From assembly GCA_037783415.1 (NCBI GenBank), contig JAZGTN010000118.1, forward strand, positions 744,001 through 808,000: DNA of 64,000 nucleotides, written 5' to 3'. Numbering within the stretch: the first letter of the stretch is position 1; every line of letters begins with the position of its first letter. The position numbers and the translations under genes were made by a program. This document shows positions 24,101 to 33,708 of the stretch, in pieces. Under the pieces are notes generated by a model. The model had not been told where the DNA came from. It saw only the letters and a list, made by a program, of their open reading frames with translations, and ran no database searches. The DNA comes from Leptasterias polaris (taxonomy: Eukaryota; Echinodermata; Asteroidea; Forcipulatida; Asteriidae).

Positions 24101-27100
24101 GACAGTTTATACCAAACACAAATGCAAAGCAAATTTGACAGCATTAGTTTGTAGTAAAGAGTGCATTGAAATGTGGTCAATGTTTACAAATCATTCACTC
24201 TTACATGAAACTCATCTTGTTGGCATTTGCATCGGGTATGAACTTGTCTTCAAATGAATCGCTGTTTGTTTGTGAGAAAATGAGTTTTGAACGCAAACAT
24301 AAAATCATTTCCTACAAAGAACCAAGGAAGACAGTTCAAAGGGTAGTACACCAGTGTTATAAACCTGAGCACACATTTGAGTTGACAGTGTGTTTTTTTC
24401 AAGGATAATTCTACAGTGACTCGCGTTACATTAACCAGAGGTGTGCGAAATCTGGTTTTCTGATCGCTTTCAGTGACTTGTTTTGATGAAATTTGTTACT
24501 ATCAATAGCAGATTTTGACATCAAGTCAAGAATGTCATTAAAAAAACTGGCTTCCGGTTTGATGTAGTCAGTGTAACACGAGTCACATTGGAAATCACTT
24601 GAAGATTTTCTCCAAAACAATCAGTCCTGATCAATCCTACTGTCGCTGCGTTAGAAGCAGTTATTTCTTTAATGACCCGATTCACCTGACACCATTTTGG
24701 GAGTCAACCTGACCTCCCTGTGTGTTCTGCTGTGTACAGGTGTAGTTTGAATCTTAGGCACTGCAGTATTTACATGCTTACCAGTTGACTCCCAAAATGG
24801 TGAGTGTGGCAGTCACTGATGTGACATGCATGCAAGGGGGTCAATAGGCACAGTTTGAACTATCAGAGCAGTGTAGACAAGACTTAGAAGATCTTGTATT
24901 TAACCGATTTATTGTTTGTAGGGTGAGAGCTAGATTCCTTATGAACTTCCTGAACTTTCACATCTTTAGATGAAGAATGACATGGAAGTGTTCCTCACAT
25001 ATACTTTAATATAATTTCTGATCTTGATGCCTTCAGAAGATCAGTTAGATAGTTATCAAATAGATGTTTTTGAAAAATCTGAAAAATAACTAATGACCCT
25101 GACACAACACGCGGTGCACTGACACGCACCTATCCTGTGGGCCATTTTGGGAGTCAAAACCTATGCAAAGGAATTGACTCCCTAGGTGGTGGCAATGGAA
25201 GGTGGGCAGGTGCATTCCATGTCGTGCAAGGGGTCAATACACTATAAAGGTAAGCCTTTGTACTCGTAAATATTTTTCTAAATTTGTTCAAGAGTCAAAT
25301 ATCATAAAATCTGGTTTGATAAGAAATTTTGTTGTGTCATTTCATTGACTAGATGAGGAACTTGGTATTGATCCAAGTCTGGTGAAAGCTGGTCTAGAGA
25401 GAACAAGATCACTGGGAGATGCAACAAGAGGTTAGTATTAAGACACCATTGGTCAATCTCAATTGTATTAAGACCCCATTGGTCAATCTCATTTGAGTGC
25501 ATTGCAGGAGGATGAAATCTTATGGTCAAGAAGGTCTTGAGTTTGGTTGAGAATGAAAGTCTGCATCAGATTGGCAGGAGTTGTCACATCAGCGTCTCTT
25601 CCTGTTTTGTGGACCCTCTTTCTAGGATTTCTTTGGGCTGGATTGTGGATTGGGTGATCAGTCCCTACCTGATTACATGATTTTTCTGCAGCTTGGGTTT
25701 CTCACCCATCTCTTAAGGGGACCTTGTCAACACTGGCAGTTTTAACATGCAATTAACTGCACTGCATGCATAGAGGACACTTTGGTGATGAACATTAGAA
25801 GGTTTTTCTGTCAGTGTCTTAACTCCCCCCCCCCCCCCCCCCCCCCCACCCCGAGGAACAATAAACTTGAATTTTGTTTTTCTTTTTGATTGGCGTGGCG
25901 TAGCATCAAATCCATCAAACGTTTCGCTGTTTCATGGTATTGTTCTATTGATCCTTCTTTTTGTAGTTGATTCTTGACTAGAACTTGATTCTAGCTTTTG
26001 GTAAGGGCTGCTTTTCATCTCTTTGATGTTTTCATTAGGTCCCTAAATCCAAGTTACAAAAATAATAATAAAAAATAATAAAAAATTAGTGAAATTATGT
26101 TGAGGTATTTGAGGGTTTGTGATGTCACGTTTTTCCCCCACTAGTACGACAGTATAAAATCTTACTTGTCAAATAAATGAACCATACCTTAGTTCAGTAT
26201 GCCTTATCGTATGCTGAACATAATGCGCTTGCCTGTACATAATTAGATTAATTGAGCGTGGGTTAAACTGTGTTTGTATTTTTTGAGGCAAGTCAATAAT
26301 CTTAAAAAGGCACAATTAAACCATACAAATAAGTCATTTTGACCTTATTCCATCCAGCGCAAGATGCATCCAAAGACCGAGGTCTTAAAGGAGCTAAGAC
26401 CAAGAAGCGAAAGAGGAAAGGTTCTGAGAAGGTTGAGGAGTCCACGGCAGCTGGAGTCGGAGATGAAGGCAATGAGAAGAAGACTAAGAGATTAGCTCCT
26501 AACTTCTTTGTAGCTGTTCAGGTTTCAAATCCTCAGGTATGAGTTAAGTGAGGAAGGGAAAGTTAGTCAAGAAAAGGAGTGATTGGTTAACGAGAAGAGT
26601 GGAAGACAAGACTAGGGTTATGCATCTACGTTTATTTTCCTAAATGGTGTAACGGAACTTGTGACTTCCGGTTAACTCTTTAACCGTTTCTACCGATGAG
26701 CCAATCTTTAAAAGAGGCAAATGTCATCACACTTTGCAGGATGGATCGGGATATAAAATAGAACTCTGTACCCAGTCTGTACAGTCACAAAACCACAAAC
26801 CGGTGGTGGTGGTGGTGGTGTACAGAGCAACATGTTTAAAAAATTGTTGGGGGTTGGAATTAATGTATAACAATTTGTAGGGGTTTAAGATAAAACGGTT
26901 CCACCAATAAAAGAGATGTCAATCATTCTCCCTAGATAGCATCTGGGGCTAGCATTTTCAAGAGAAGGAAAGTCGCATTTTGAAGAAATAAAAATTGATA
27001 ATTAGACTAATTCATGATAAAAATTGTTTTCCGATATTTTGTTGATGTTTAGATCCATGAGGCACTAAAGGATGTCCAGCAGACGGTGGTATCCGGTGAT

Positions 27101-30100
27101 GAGAAATTGAAAGATGCCATGGTTCCCATAGCAACACTGCATCTCACCATCATGGTAATGCACCTAGCAACGGAAGAGGATGTGGAAAGGTCAGTATTTT
27201 CTCAACTTTAACAGTATTCCAGACAGCGATATTCTTTTGGGGATCAGTACTTGTATGAAGCTTAATTCAGATTGAAACTAACAAAACATTGTCTTACTGT
27301 CCTTTACTATGTAATTAAATGGACTATTAATATGAAGCATTGTTTCTAATTTGATAATGTCAGGGCCAAGGAAGCTCTGAATGAGTGCCATCAACTCCTG
27401 AGTCCACGCTTTGAGAAGGAGAAACTAAGCATTTTGTTTGGAGGTCTCGGACACTTTAACAACCAAGTCATGTTTGCTAAGATCAAAGACCAGGACAACA
27501 TCTTAGAGATTCTCTATGAGATCGCTGGTAAGATTGTCTGGTCAGTTCTAGATGCATGATACTGCCTCAATGCCCGTGGTCATTGCCCCCATGCCTCTGG
27601 TCATCGCCTCCATACCCCTAGTGCCCTTTGAATTGTTCCAGTAGACAAGTACAATTCTCTAATTGAGTTGCCCCTTCACTAAGGAAATACTGACTTGCCT
27701 TCAAAGGAACTAAGTATCGTATCAATCCTGCAGTCTGATTGTCCATTTCTATGCTGAGATTATTCCGTATTTGATTATTTTCTTTTGCCAGTCCTAACAG
27801 AGGTCCTTTATTAGTAATTTTCAAGACCTTGCTGAAAATAAGGATTTGTAAACTCCAATGACTAAAATCTTTAAACAAATCAGTTATTTGTGATCTGTCT
27901 GGTAAACGTTTTCTTTCTGCTTTCTGTCCCAACAATTTTCAGACACGGTAGAGAAATGTTTCTCCGACTACAATTTGGTTTCAACTGGGGAGCGAGGCTT
28001 CAAGCCCCACCTTACCGTCATGAAGCTATCGAGGGCGCCGAGTCTGCGCAAAAAAGGTGTACGCAGGATCAAATCGGAGCTGTACAAGGCACACAGTAAT
28101 CAGGTGTTTGGGGAACAGGTGTTGGAAGGGCTACAGCTGTGCTCTATTAATAAACCCAAGACTGTTGAAGGGTACTATTGTAAAGCCGCTGAGGTGCTGT
28201 TTGGGGATCCAGGTGAGTTCCGATTTGGAAATCTAATCTGCTGGGATTTTCATAGCAGCATACTTTTATTATTTGTTTATTTATGTTGGTTTATTGGGGT
28301 ATTTTTTTTGTCATATTTTTTTTTTTTTTCAGGTTTTTTTTTATGGGGGGGAGATGTGATCAGGGCCTAATTTCATGGTGCTGCCTACCAAAGAATTCTG
28401 CGCTTATGGACCTTGTAAAAGGTGCATTACTATGGACCTTGTAAAAGGTGCATTACTATGGACCTTGTAAAAGGTGCATTACTATGGACCTTGTAAAAGG
28501 GTGCATTACTATGGACCTTGTAAAAGGGTGCATTACTTTGGGCCTTAGCAGAGCGTAAGTGCAGAATTTCATGGTAAACAAGTGCCATGAAATTGGGACC
28601 CAGGATCTTGGGATCTAACACACAAACAAGCAAAAACTGTTTTGGGAGCAAAATCAAAGTCCTGAACTCTTTTTATATTCTTTTTATATTGTGTTGAAAA
28701 CATTTTCCTTGAAAAGATCCTCAATAATATTTTTTTATTTATCTTTATGAAAGAATAATTAGATAAAAACATTTGTATGAAAAGACATTTAATGTGTTTT
28801 TCACACCAATAAATTGTAATAATCCTGGGTTGAGTTGGAGACAGTGTTATTTATGGCTCCATGAGTTTACCTCACAAGCAGGGATCAAATGGAATGTAAT
28901 TTAGGTCAGAGATGAACCAATGGAAAACAAATGTGACCCGCTCTGCGAAAAAGGCCCTTATTATGCAAAAAATTATTTTTGAGTTAGATACATGGTTGGA
29001 AAGGGCCTTTTCTCAGCTTTAATTTGGTGTATGTTAGAAGTCTGTAGCATTTTGCAATCCAGAGTTATACCATAATTTGCATACACATTCTTGCCATTTT
29101 GGTCAAAATAGGTCGAGGAGAAACAGCCTTGTAAACTTTACACTGTATTTTAATTTATTTAAGTACAAAGTTTTTATGATAGACCCTAACAACGAGCACA
29201 TTCCCAATACACTATTCGTCTGAAATTTTCACCAATTGTTGAATATGACTTATTAAGTTCAAAATATGTGTTCTTTTTATTTAATGGTCTATTTCGCACT
29301 TTTTGAACTAATTTGCATATTGTGCTTTTTCGTAACCTTTTTCTTATCTTTAAAATTGCAAACACACACTTAGTCATTATTACTACCAGTTTTTATACCA
29401 GTTTGGTTAGTTTTTAACTTTTGGAAGTAATCCTTATGCCAACTGGACTTTTTAGAAAACCATATGATTTTAAATTTAAAAAATTTGGGTGAAAACAAGA
29501 GCTTTTTGGAAAAAATTTAATAAATCCCACTTTTTCGTATTTTTAAAGCAACAGCTTGGGCCGATTCATTTAACCCTTCAGCTAGCTTGTATTTTCATGA
29601 ATAAAAGTATTTTTGGGGTAAAAATGTAACATTTTGGGGACAAAAAATACTTTAGTTTAAAACTGGAATATTTCCTTTAAAATCTAACACAGTCAAGGTA
29701 GTTTGCCTTCTTACTGAAATCTGAAGTTGATTAATCTACTTTGAAATAATCTTTGGGCTAAAAACTTGCTTTCTGATTCCACATCGTCATCTTCACATCG
29801 GAAGTTAACGAAGTAATCTTCCACGAAGCCAACCATGTCTCTCTCCTCCCTAGCAAGATTGGCATCACGGAGATCATTCAAAGCCTCAGCCAGACACTGA
29901 TCCTTTGAACCCATATTAAGCACAAAATAAACGAAAAATATATAATAGCAGTTGGCTAAGGTTAAGTAAAATTATTTGGCTAAAGTGGTAAATAATTCTC
30001 AAAATCTTTTCGCTCAGAGCAGTACAAGTCAGTTGAGTTGAACACAGTCGACAGGTAATGCGCTTTATTTTTGCGTGGCACGCACAACATAGACAGTCAC

Positions 30101-32535
30101 ATGACAGTCACCTGACAGAATAAACAACCGATAGCATTCACAGCGCATGCGCGCACTGGATCCTTGCGCACATTGACCAATCGGTGCACTACACTGTGTG
30201 CACGTGATAGAAAAGATACACGCCCCTAGTAACAAGCGCTCTATGTCTACGTGTCATTAAATTACCGACCCTGCTTTTAATTTTGACCTCTAACCTTTTC
30301 TATGTCTAAATTTAGAAAGACGACGTCCTCCGCTTTCAGATGATACCAAATTTATAATAGGGGCGTTCCAAATAATGTCGTGTCAGATGTGTAAAAGACG
30401 CAATTTTCCACTGACTCCACGGACACCGATCGTACAAACCACGAACAAATTGTACACAAAACACGGGTTTTTTCCAACTTTATTGATCAAAATGAACATT
30501 CAATCTTACAAATTATGAAAGAGTGGACATCAACGATGTCAAAAATGGGATTAAAAAAAATCACATCGAGTAAGAAATTTTCACCTTTTCAACATTGACG
30601 AGCCCTTTGCGTGCTTAAGAGATAGCGCGACTTACGGGCCTTTTTCGCAGAGCGGGTCACAAATGTCCAATCAATGATTAAGCTTCAGATCTTTGTTAAA
30701 TAAATGGGACCAGGGGCCAATTTCACAAAGAACTACGATTGATCTGAACTGCAAATCAATCGTAGTTGCTAAGCAAAGTGTGATGTCACAATACAAATCA
30801 CTATGGTAATACTAACAACTCATCTTTCAGATGAATCTTAGTGCTTTGTGAAATCAAGCCATGAGATTATGTTGATGTGGCATGGGGTTCCGTGTGAAGG
30901 TAAACCAGGTCTCTAGTGATACATGTATGTTAAATTTACTGAACACAACTTGTTGATTTCTTTCTTCAAAAGGTTTATAAAATGTGTCAATTTGTTTTTG
31001 TTTTTTCCCATTTCAGCCCTTAGACTTGACCGTGACATTCACACGATAGCAGAGGGTGTAGAACCATCCTTAGAGTCAGCTCATCAAAGGACATCAAAGG
31101 ACTCCTCAGGTAAGAGAATAACACGTGGATATCATTAAGGGTTTCCAGTCTGTGCAGAGACTACAGAGGGCGCTATTTATGTGTCACTAGAGCCAAGTTT
31201 GAACAAGGACCATTTGCCAACTAGAGGCCAATACTGCCTTGTTTATGTTTTTGAGCATGAGTACTTGTTAATATTGGCTGCCAGTTGACAAATGGTCAAA
31301 CTTAGTCAAGGCTATTATTCTCTTTGTAAGTTTGGAGTAATTCCACTTCACACAGCATGGCGTGTTGTGGCCGAGCGGTCAAGAGCACTGGACTCGCGCT
31401 CTGGTCACTGGTGTTTCTGATTAGCAGAATGAGGAATTGAGTCCTGGACTTGATATTTGTGTTCTTAAGCAGGATACTTAACTTCATTGCTTCGTCCTTT
31501 GGATTGGTGTTGTGTAATGCTTGTTAAATAAACCTAGTACACTTATCACAAAGAGAAGAAGTTTGCCCCGGTGTTTATAGTTGTAGTCATTCCAAGGTGT
31601 TGTAGTACGGTTGTTTAATCTCATACAATCATTCTTAACAATCTCCACCAGATTTCATATTTCGTCATTAATGACAGACATGGCTCATTATAAATGTACA
31701 CGTTGTTATTATTTCAATCACAATAATCTTGATTGCATCATTTTGGAAGTCGTTTTGTCCCAATGTGTTATTCAGTGTAGTGTGCATTTTAGGTGGCATG
31801 GCTTTTACACACTTACCATAACGGTTTGTTTGCATAATAGCAAGCGCCACAGACTAGCTGTGTATGACATTGGTGCAAGAAGTCAATACAACAACAACAA
31901 AGAAGAGATTACCTCTTAACCACTCGGCTTTGTAGAACTGTAAGAAAAAATTACAAATTATTTAATTGTGTTTCCATATTTTGTATCATTCTTTAGAAAC
32001 AAGTCGAACAACTGAAAGTGTTAACAGAACGCTCGGACCAGAAGAACCGATGGATTTGAATAATTGTGAATCCACCACTGACAAACCGTCTCAGAGTCCA
32101 CCAGGAAACAAGTCGTCATCAAACGGACTTGTGAACAAAGTCTCCAGTGGTAACCCTGAACAACAGCCTCATCCAGTGTGTGACAGCACAGGGGACCACC
32201 CAGATTGCACTGGTGACCACCCAGATTGCACTGGTGACCACCCAGATTGCACTGGTGACAACAATGGCAGTCAGTGTGATACAATAACTAACGGCATTTC
32301 GAACTCTAGCAAGACCCCTCGGAGCTCCTTGTCGATTGGTACAACAGCCGAGGAGCAATTGAATCATCTGAACAATGAGAAATGCTCGCGATCGCAAAGT
32401 ATTCAAAACAAAGACACTGAAAGTTCACCCCTTGTCGTCAAAGGATGTTGCATCGAAGAGAGCTTCAATGGAAATCACCAAGACAACGATTGTAAAACTC
32501 TTTGTGAAAATCCATCGGAAAAAGTGATTAAGTAA
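20587..32535 (+). CDS. AKAP7: AKAP7-like 2H phosphoesterase-domain protein (ten exons)
   Basis: Joining ten exons by splice phase gives 3321 bases (1106 residues plus stop). Residues about 690-897 form an AKAP7 NLS/2H phosphoesterase domain, starting LAPNFFVAVQVSNPQ, with the two catalytic motifs HLTI (His about 736) and HLTV (His about 829). A basic stretch KKRKRK just before it looks like a nuclear signal. In mammals this domain cleaves 2'-5' oligoadenylates, and AKAP7 anchors protein kinase A. Unlike vertebrate AKAP7, there is a long N-terminal half: His/Tyr/RGG-rich, then acidic Ser-rich, then two SUMO-type sites (VKLE, IKSE). I see no clear PKA RII-binding helix at the C-terminus, which is a low-complexity tail. 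The family call is strong; assignment of the N-terminal exons to the same transcript rests on frame and splice sites. Confidence 0.85.
21600..21708 (+). repeat. 31-bp tandem repeat in intron 1
   Basis: About 3.5 copies of a unit containing ATTGGCCACTGTTATGATTG. Each unit carries inverted CCAAT boxes (ATTGG). It lies in the first intron of the AKAP7-like gene. Confidence 0.85.
21955..22272 (+). mobile_element. tRNA-derived SINE, copy 3 (5' truncated)
   Basis: Starts inside the tRNA-like head at the B box (GGTTCAAGTCC) and then follows copy 1 through GACACTTGTGTCCTTAAGCA, GTGTAATGCACGTAAAAGAG and the GGGTTTGCCCGGGTGTTT block. It sits in intron 1 of the AKAP7-like gene. Confidence 0.75.
22509..22995 (+). 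CDS. AKAP7: AKAP7-like gene, coding exon 2
   Basis: Acceptor TTCTTCTCCTACAG and donor T|GTGAGT. It begins IGVVTKAPLSRGHIPLGAIQ and becomes Ser/Asp/Glu-rich (acidic block near SEEDLDEDLLNETYESG). Length 487 bases, entering in phase 0 and leaving in phase 1. No known domain is recognised; it reads like a disordered acidic region. Confidence 0.7.
23183..23977 (+). CDS. AKAP7: AKAP7-like gene, coding exon 3 (SUMO-type motifs)
   Basis: An uninterrupted 265-codon frame ends at a perfect donor (G|GTAAGT). The acceptor at 23182 is weak but is the one whose phase fits exon 2; a later start is possible. The second half (from MASRINKQAAKRKHKASEQ) is polar. It contains VKLEPE (Lys about 533) and IKSEP (Lys about 572), both matching the psi-K-x-E SUMO consensus. 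The first half is richer in Asn and hydrophobics and less certain. Confidence 0.6.
24416..24592. mobile_element. Small inverted-repeat element
   Basis: The ends CAGTGACTCGCGTTACAT and (complemented) AATGTGACTCGTGTTACA form an imperfect terminal inverted repeat about 175 bases apart, in intron 3 of the AKAP7-like gene. No coding capacity. Confidence 0.4.
24672..24846. mobile_element. Palindromic MITE (TTTTGGGAGTCAA family)
   Basis: Contains a perfect 19-base inverted repeat, CACCATTTTGGGAGTCAAC, with its complement about 80 bases away. The outer ends are ATGACCC and GGGGTCAAT. A second, more diverged copy lies at 25092-25239 and partial relatives near 49110-49200 and 49510-49580. Confidence 0.6.
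25092..25239. mobile_element. Palindromic MITE, second copy
   Basis: Begins AATGACCCTGACAC, ends GTGCAAGGGGTCAAT, and holds GCCATTTTGGGAGTCAA internally, as in the element at 24672. It lies 113 bases before coding exon 4. Confidence 0.55.
25353..25430 (+). CDS. AKAP7: AKAP7-like gene, coding exon 4
   Basis: 78 bases between a TTGACTAG acceptor and a G|GTTAGT donor, phase 1 to phase 1. Reads DEELGIDPSLVKAGLERTRS and then LGDATR. The match of phase on both sides supports it. Confidence 0.75.
25825..25847 (+). repeat. Poly-C homopolymer run
   Basis: Twenty-three consecutive C bases in intron 4 of the AKAP7-like gene. Confidence 0.95.
26358..26536 (+). CDS. AKAP7: AKAP7-like gene, coding exon 5 (basic NLS, start of 2H domain)
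   Basis: Starts AQDASKDRGLKGAKTKKRKR, a strongly basic cluster like the nuclear signal of the AKAP7 NLS domain, and ends KRLAPNFFVAVQVSNPQ, the first beta strand of the 2H fold. Donor CAG|GTATGA in phase 0. Confidence 0.85.
27053..27189 (+). CDS. AKAP7: AKAP7-like gene, coding exon 6 (first HxT motif)
   Basis: Reads IHEALKDVQQTVVSGDEKLK and on to PIATLHLTIMVMHLA. HLTI is the first catalytic His-x-Thr of 2H phosphoesterases. Acceptor TTGATGTTTAG, donor AG|GTCAGT, leaving in phase 2. Confidence 0.9.
27364..27527 (+). CDS. AKAP7: AKAP7-like gene, coding exon 7
   Basis: Middle of the 2H domain: RAKEALNECHQLLSPRFEKE, then ILFGGLGHFNNQVMFAKI, which matches the AKAP7 pattern of a G-x-G-x-F-x-NQV core strand. 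Donor G|GTAAGA in phase 1. Confidence 0.9.
27943..28212 (+). CDS. AKAP7: AKAP7-like gene, coding exon 8 (second HxT motif)
   Basis: Reads DTVEKCFSDYNLVSTGERGF and on to KPHLTVMKLSR. HLTV is the second catalytic motif. It ends with KPKTVEGYYCKAAEVLFGD, the final strand of the domain. Donor G|GTGAGT. Confidence 0.92.
28363..28601. mobile_element. Foldback MITE with an internal 26-bp tandem array
   Basis: The ends are long imperfect inverted repeats: GGGCCTAATTTCATGG on the left and GGGTCCCAATTTCATGG (complemented) on the right, with homology extending for about 45 bases. Between them lie about five copies of a 26-27-bp unit (ACCTTGTAAAAGGTGCATTA plus ACTATGG). Intron 8 of the AKAP7-like gene. 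Confidence 0.75.
28935..30658. mobile_element. 1.72-kb DNA transposon-like element with TIRs and 8-bp TSD
   Basis: Terminal inverted repeats are identical for about 23 bases, starting GACCCGCTCTGCGAAAAAGG. They are flanked on both sides by the direct repeat ACAAATGT (28927-28934 and 30659-30666), a classic 8-bp target-site duplication. No complete transposase is visible. A minus-strand frame at 29711-29916 encodes 67 residues beginning MGSKDQCLAEALNDLRDANL with an acidic tail; it may be a remnant or first exon. The 8-bp duplication occurs in hAT and P superfamilies, but the ends do not settle which. It interrupts intron 8 of the AKAP7-like gene. Confidence 0.85.
30713..30860 (-). mobile_element. 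MITE (GATTTCACAAAG family), reverse-oriented copy
   Basis: Begins GGGGCCAATTTCACAAAG and ends CTTTGTGAAATCAAGCC. Its interior matches, in reverse complement, the element at 36175-36322 (shared ATCACACTTTGCTAAGCAAC and its complement). Intron 8 of the AKAP7-like gene. Confidence 0.7.
31017..31109 (+). CDS. AKAP7: AKAP7-like gene, coding exon 9
   Basis: 93 bases after a TTTTTTCCCATTTCAG acceptor, phase 1 to phase 1, donor G|GTAAGA. Reads ALRLDRDIHTIAEGVEPSLE and then SAHQRTSKDSS. This position corresponds to where vertebrate AKAP7 carries its PKA-binding helix, but no convincing amphipathic helix is visible. Confidence 0.75.
31191..31313. mobile_element. Small inverted-repeat element
   Basis: The ends AGAGCCAAGTTTGAACAAGG and (complemented) GCCTTGACTAAGTTTGACC, followed on both sides by CCATTTG and a GCCAATA block, make a foldback of about 120 bases in intron 9. 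Confidence 0.5.
31358..31682 (+). mobile_element. tRNA-derived SINE, copy 4
   Basis: The head has an intact A box (TGGCCGAGCGGTCAAGAG) and a decayed B box (GAATTGAGTCC). The body matches copies 1 and 3 through the AAAGAGAAG, GTTTGCCCCGGTGTTT and CTCCACCAGATTT blocks. Intron 9 of the AKAP7-like gene. Confidence 0.75.
31997..32535 (+). CDS. AKAP7: AKAP7-like gene, coding exon 10 (C-terminal tail)
   Basis: Acceptor CATTCTTTAG, phase 1 entry; the frame runs to TAA at 32533-32535. The tail is Ser/Asn/Thr-rich and contains three exact 7-residue repeats TGDHPDC followed by TGDNNGSQC, encoded by a 21-bp tandem repeat at about 32190-32260. No known domain. ATTAAA at 32624-32629 is a possible poly(A) signal. 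Confidence 0.75.
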
Positions 32536-33514
32536 TGACAGGAGCTCATATAAGACAACAGTGAAGGTCTCCACTGCATCGGTAATTTAATTCATGTATT
32601 TTTTTGTTTTTGTGAATGTAAATATTAAAAAGTCATGTATTTTGTAAGGTATTATTAATTCAAAAACAAATTTGAGTCAGTATATTTTGGGGTCATTAAC
32701 AGTAAAATGCATTTTTGTCAAATTGTTTATTTTTTATGTTTAAACACAAGTATTGAAAATTACTCCATTGAATATTTATCAATTGAGGTAAAATTACCTA
32801 ATCCTGTGGATTTGATACAGCTCATTAATTCGTCACCAGCAATGCATGTAGATTAAGATTACTTTCACAGTAATTCTTAATTAAAGTTCTTCCCTTCATG
32901 AGAAGGACTCTGCTAACCTGATGCCAATCTTGCAGTCTTAATTTAACACCTGATTTGGGCATTACAAATGATAAGATTTTTTATCCACAGGACTTGAGAA
33001 TTAATGAGAAAGTACTGAGAATACAGTGCTTAACACACCTTGGTGTATGGCCATACACCAACATAATTCTTTATCTCTGATTTAAATTCAACATCTGGTC
33101 AAATTACGCATCATAAAATTGAAATACTATGTTAATCAGACTGATGTTAATTAATTATCAAATTCTCTCCATAGAAACACTTCGGTGGGCAGTACTATTT
33201 GTTACAACTTCATAAGTTGAGAAAAAAGAATTAGCTGTTGCAAACTGCTTACCAACCAAAAGAACCTGAGGTATAAATGCAAAAAATAAGTTAGTGGCCA
33301 GACGTTTCGACCCTAGCAGAGTCTTTCTCGAAGGCTAAATGACAAAACAACACACATACAAGCATGGATACAGGAGTTACAAGAGCAGTCAAGTGGAAAT
33401 ACATGAATAGAGAGAGTGGAGAGAGAAAAGCAGAAAGCATTCAGAGAGGGCAGGGGGTGAGCATAAGTTGCTGGTTTTTGACTTACCAACTGTGACAGGT
33501 GCTTCTGCCTTCCA
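32536..33514. other. 3' flank or 3' UTR of the AKAP7-like gene
   Basis: AT-rich, with ATTAAA at 32624-32629. No exon seen. The end of the transcript cannot be fixed from sequence alone. Confidence 0.4.
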
Positions 33515-33708
33515 GAGCTCATTTCATAAAAGCATTCAACACAAAAAGTTGCTAAGCACAGACAAATTTGCTTAGCAGAAATAGGTTACCAGCCAAAATA
33601 AAGTGTAATATACATTGTTAGCAACTGGTTCCCTTCTCATTTTTGCTTAGCGAAGACTTTTTTGAAGCATTTTTTTCTTTCTGTTAAACAGCCTTATGAA
33701 GTTGGGCC
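33515..33708. mobile_element. Foldback MITE (AATTTCAT family)
   Basis: Left end GAGCTCATTTCATAAAAGCA, right end CTTATGAAGTTGGGCC; the interior has GCTAAGCACA and TTTTGCTTAGCG as inner inverted repeats. Same family as 6131 and 13775. Confidence 0.6.
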
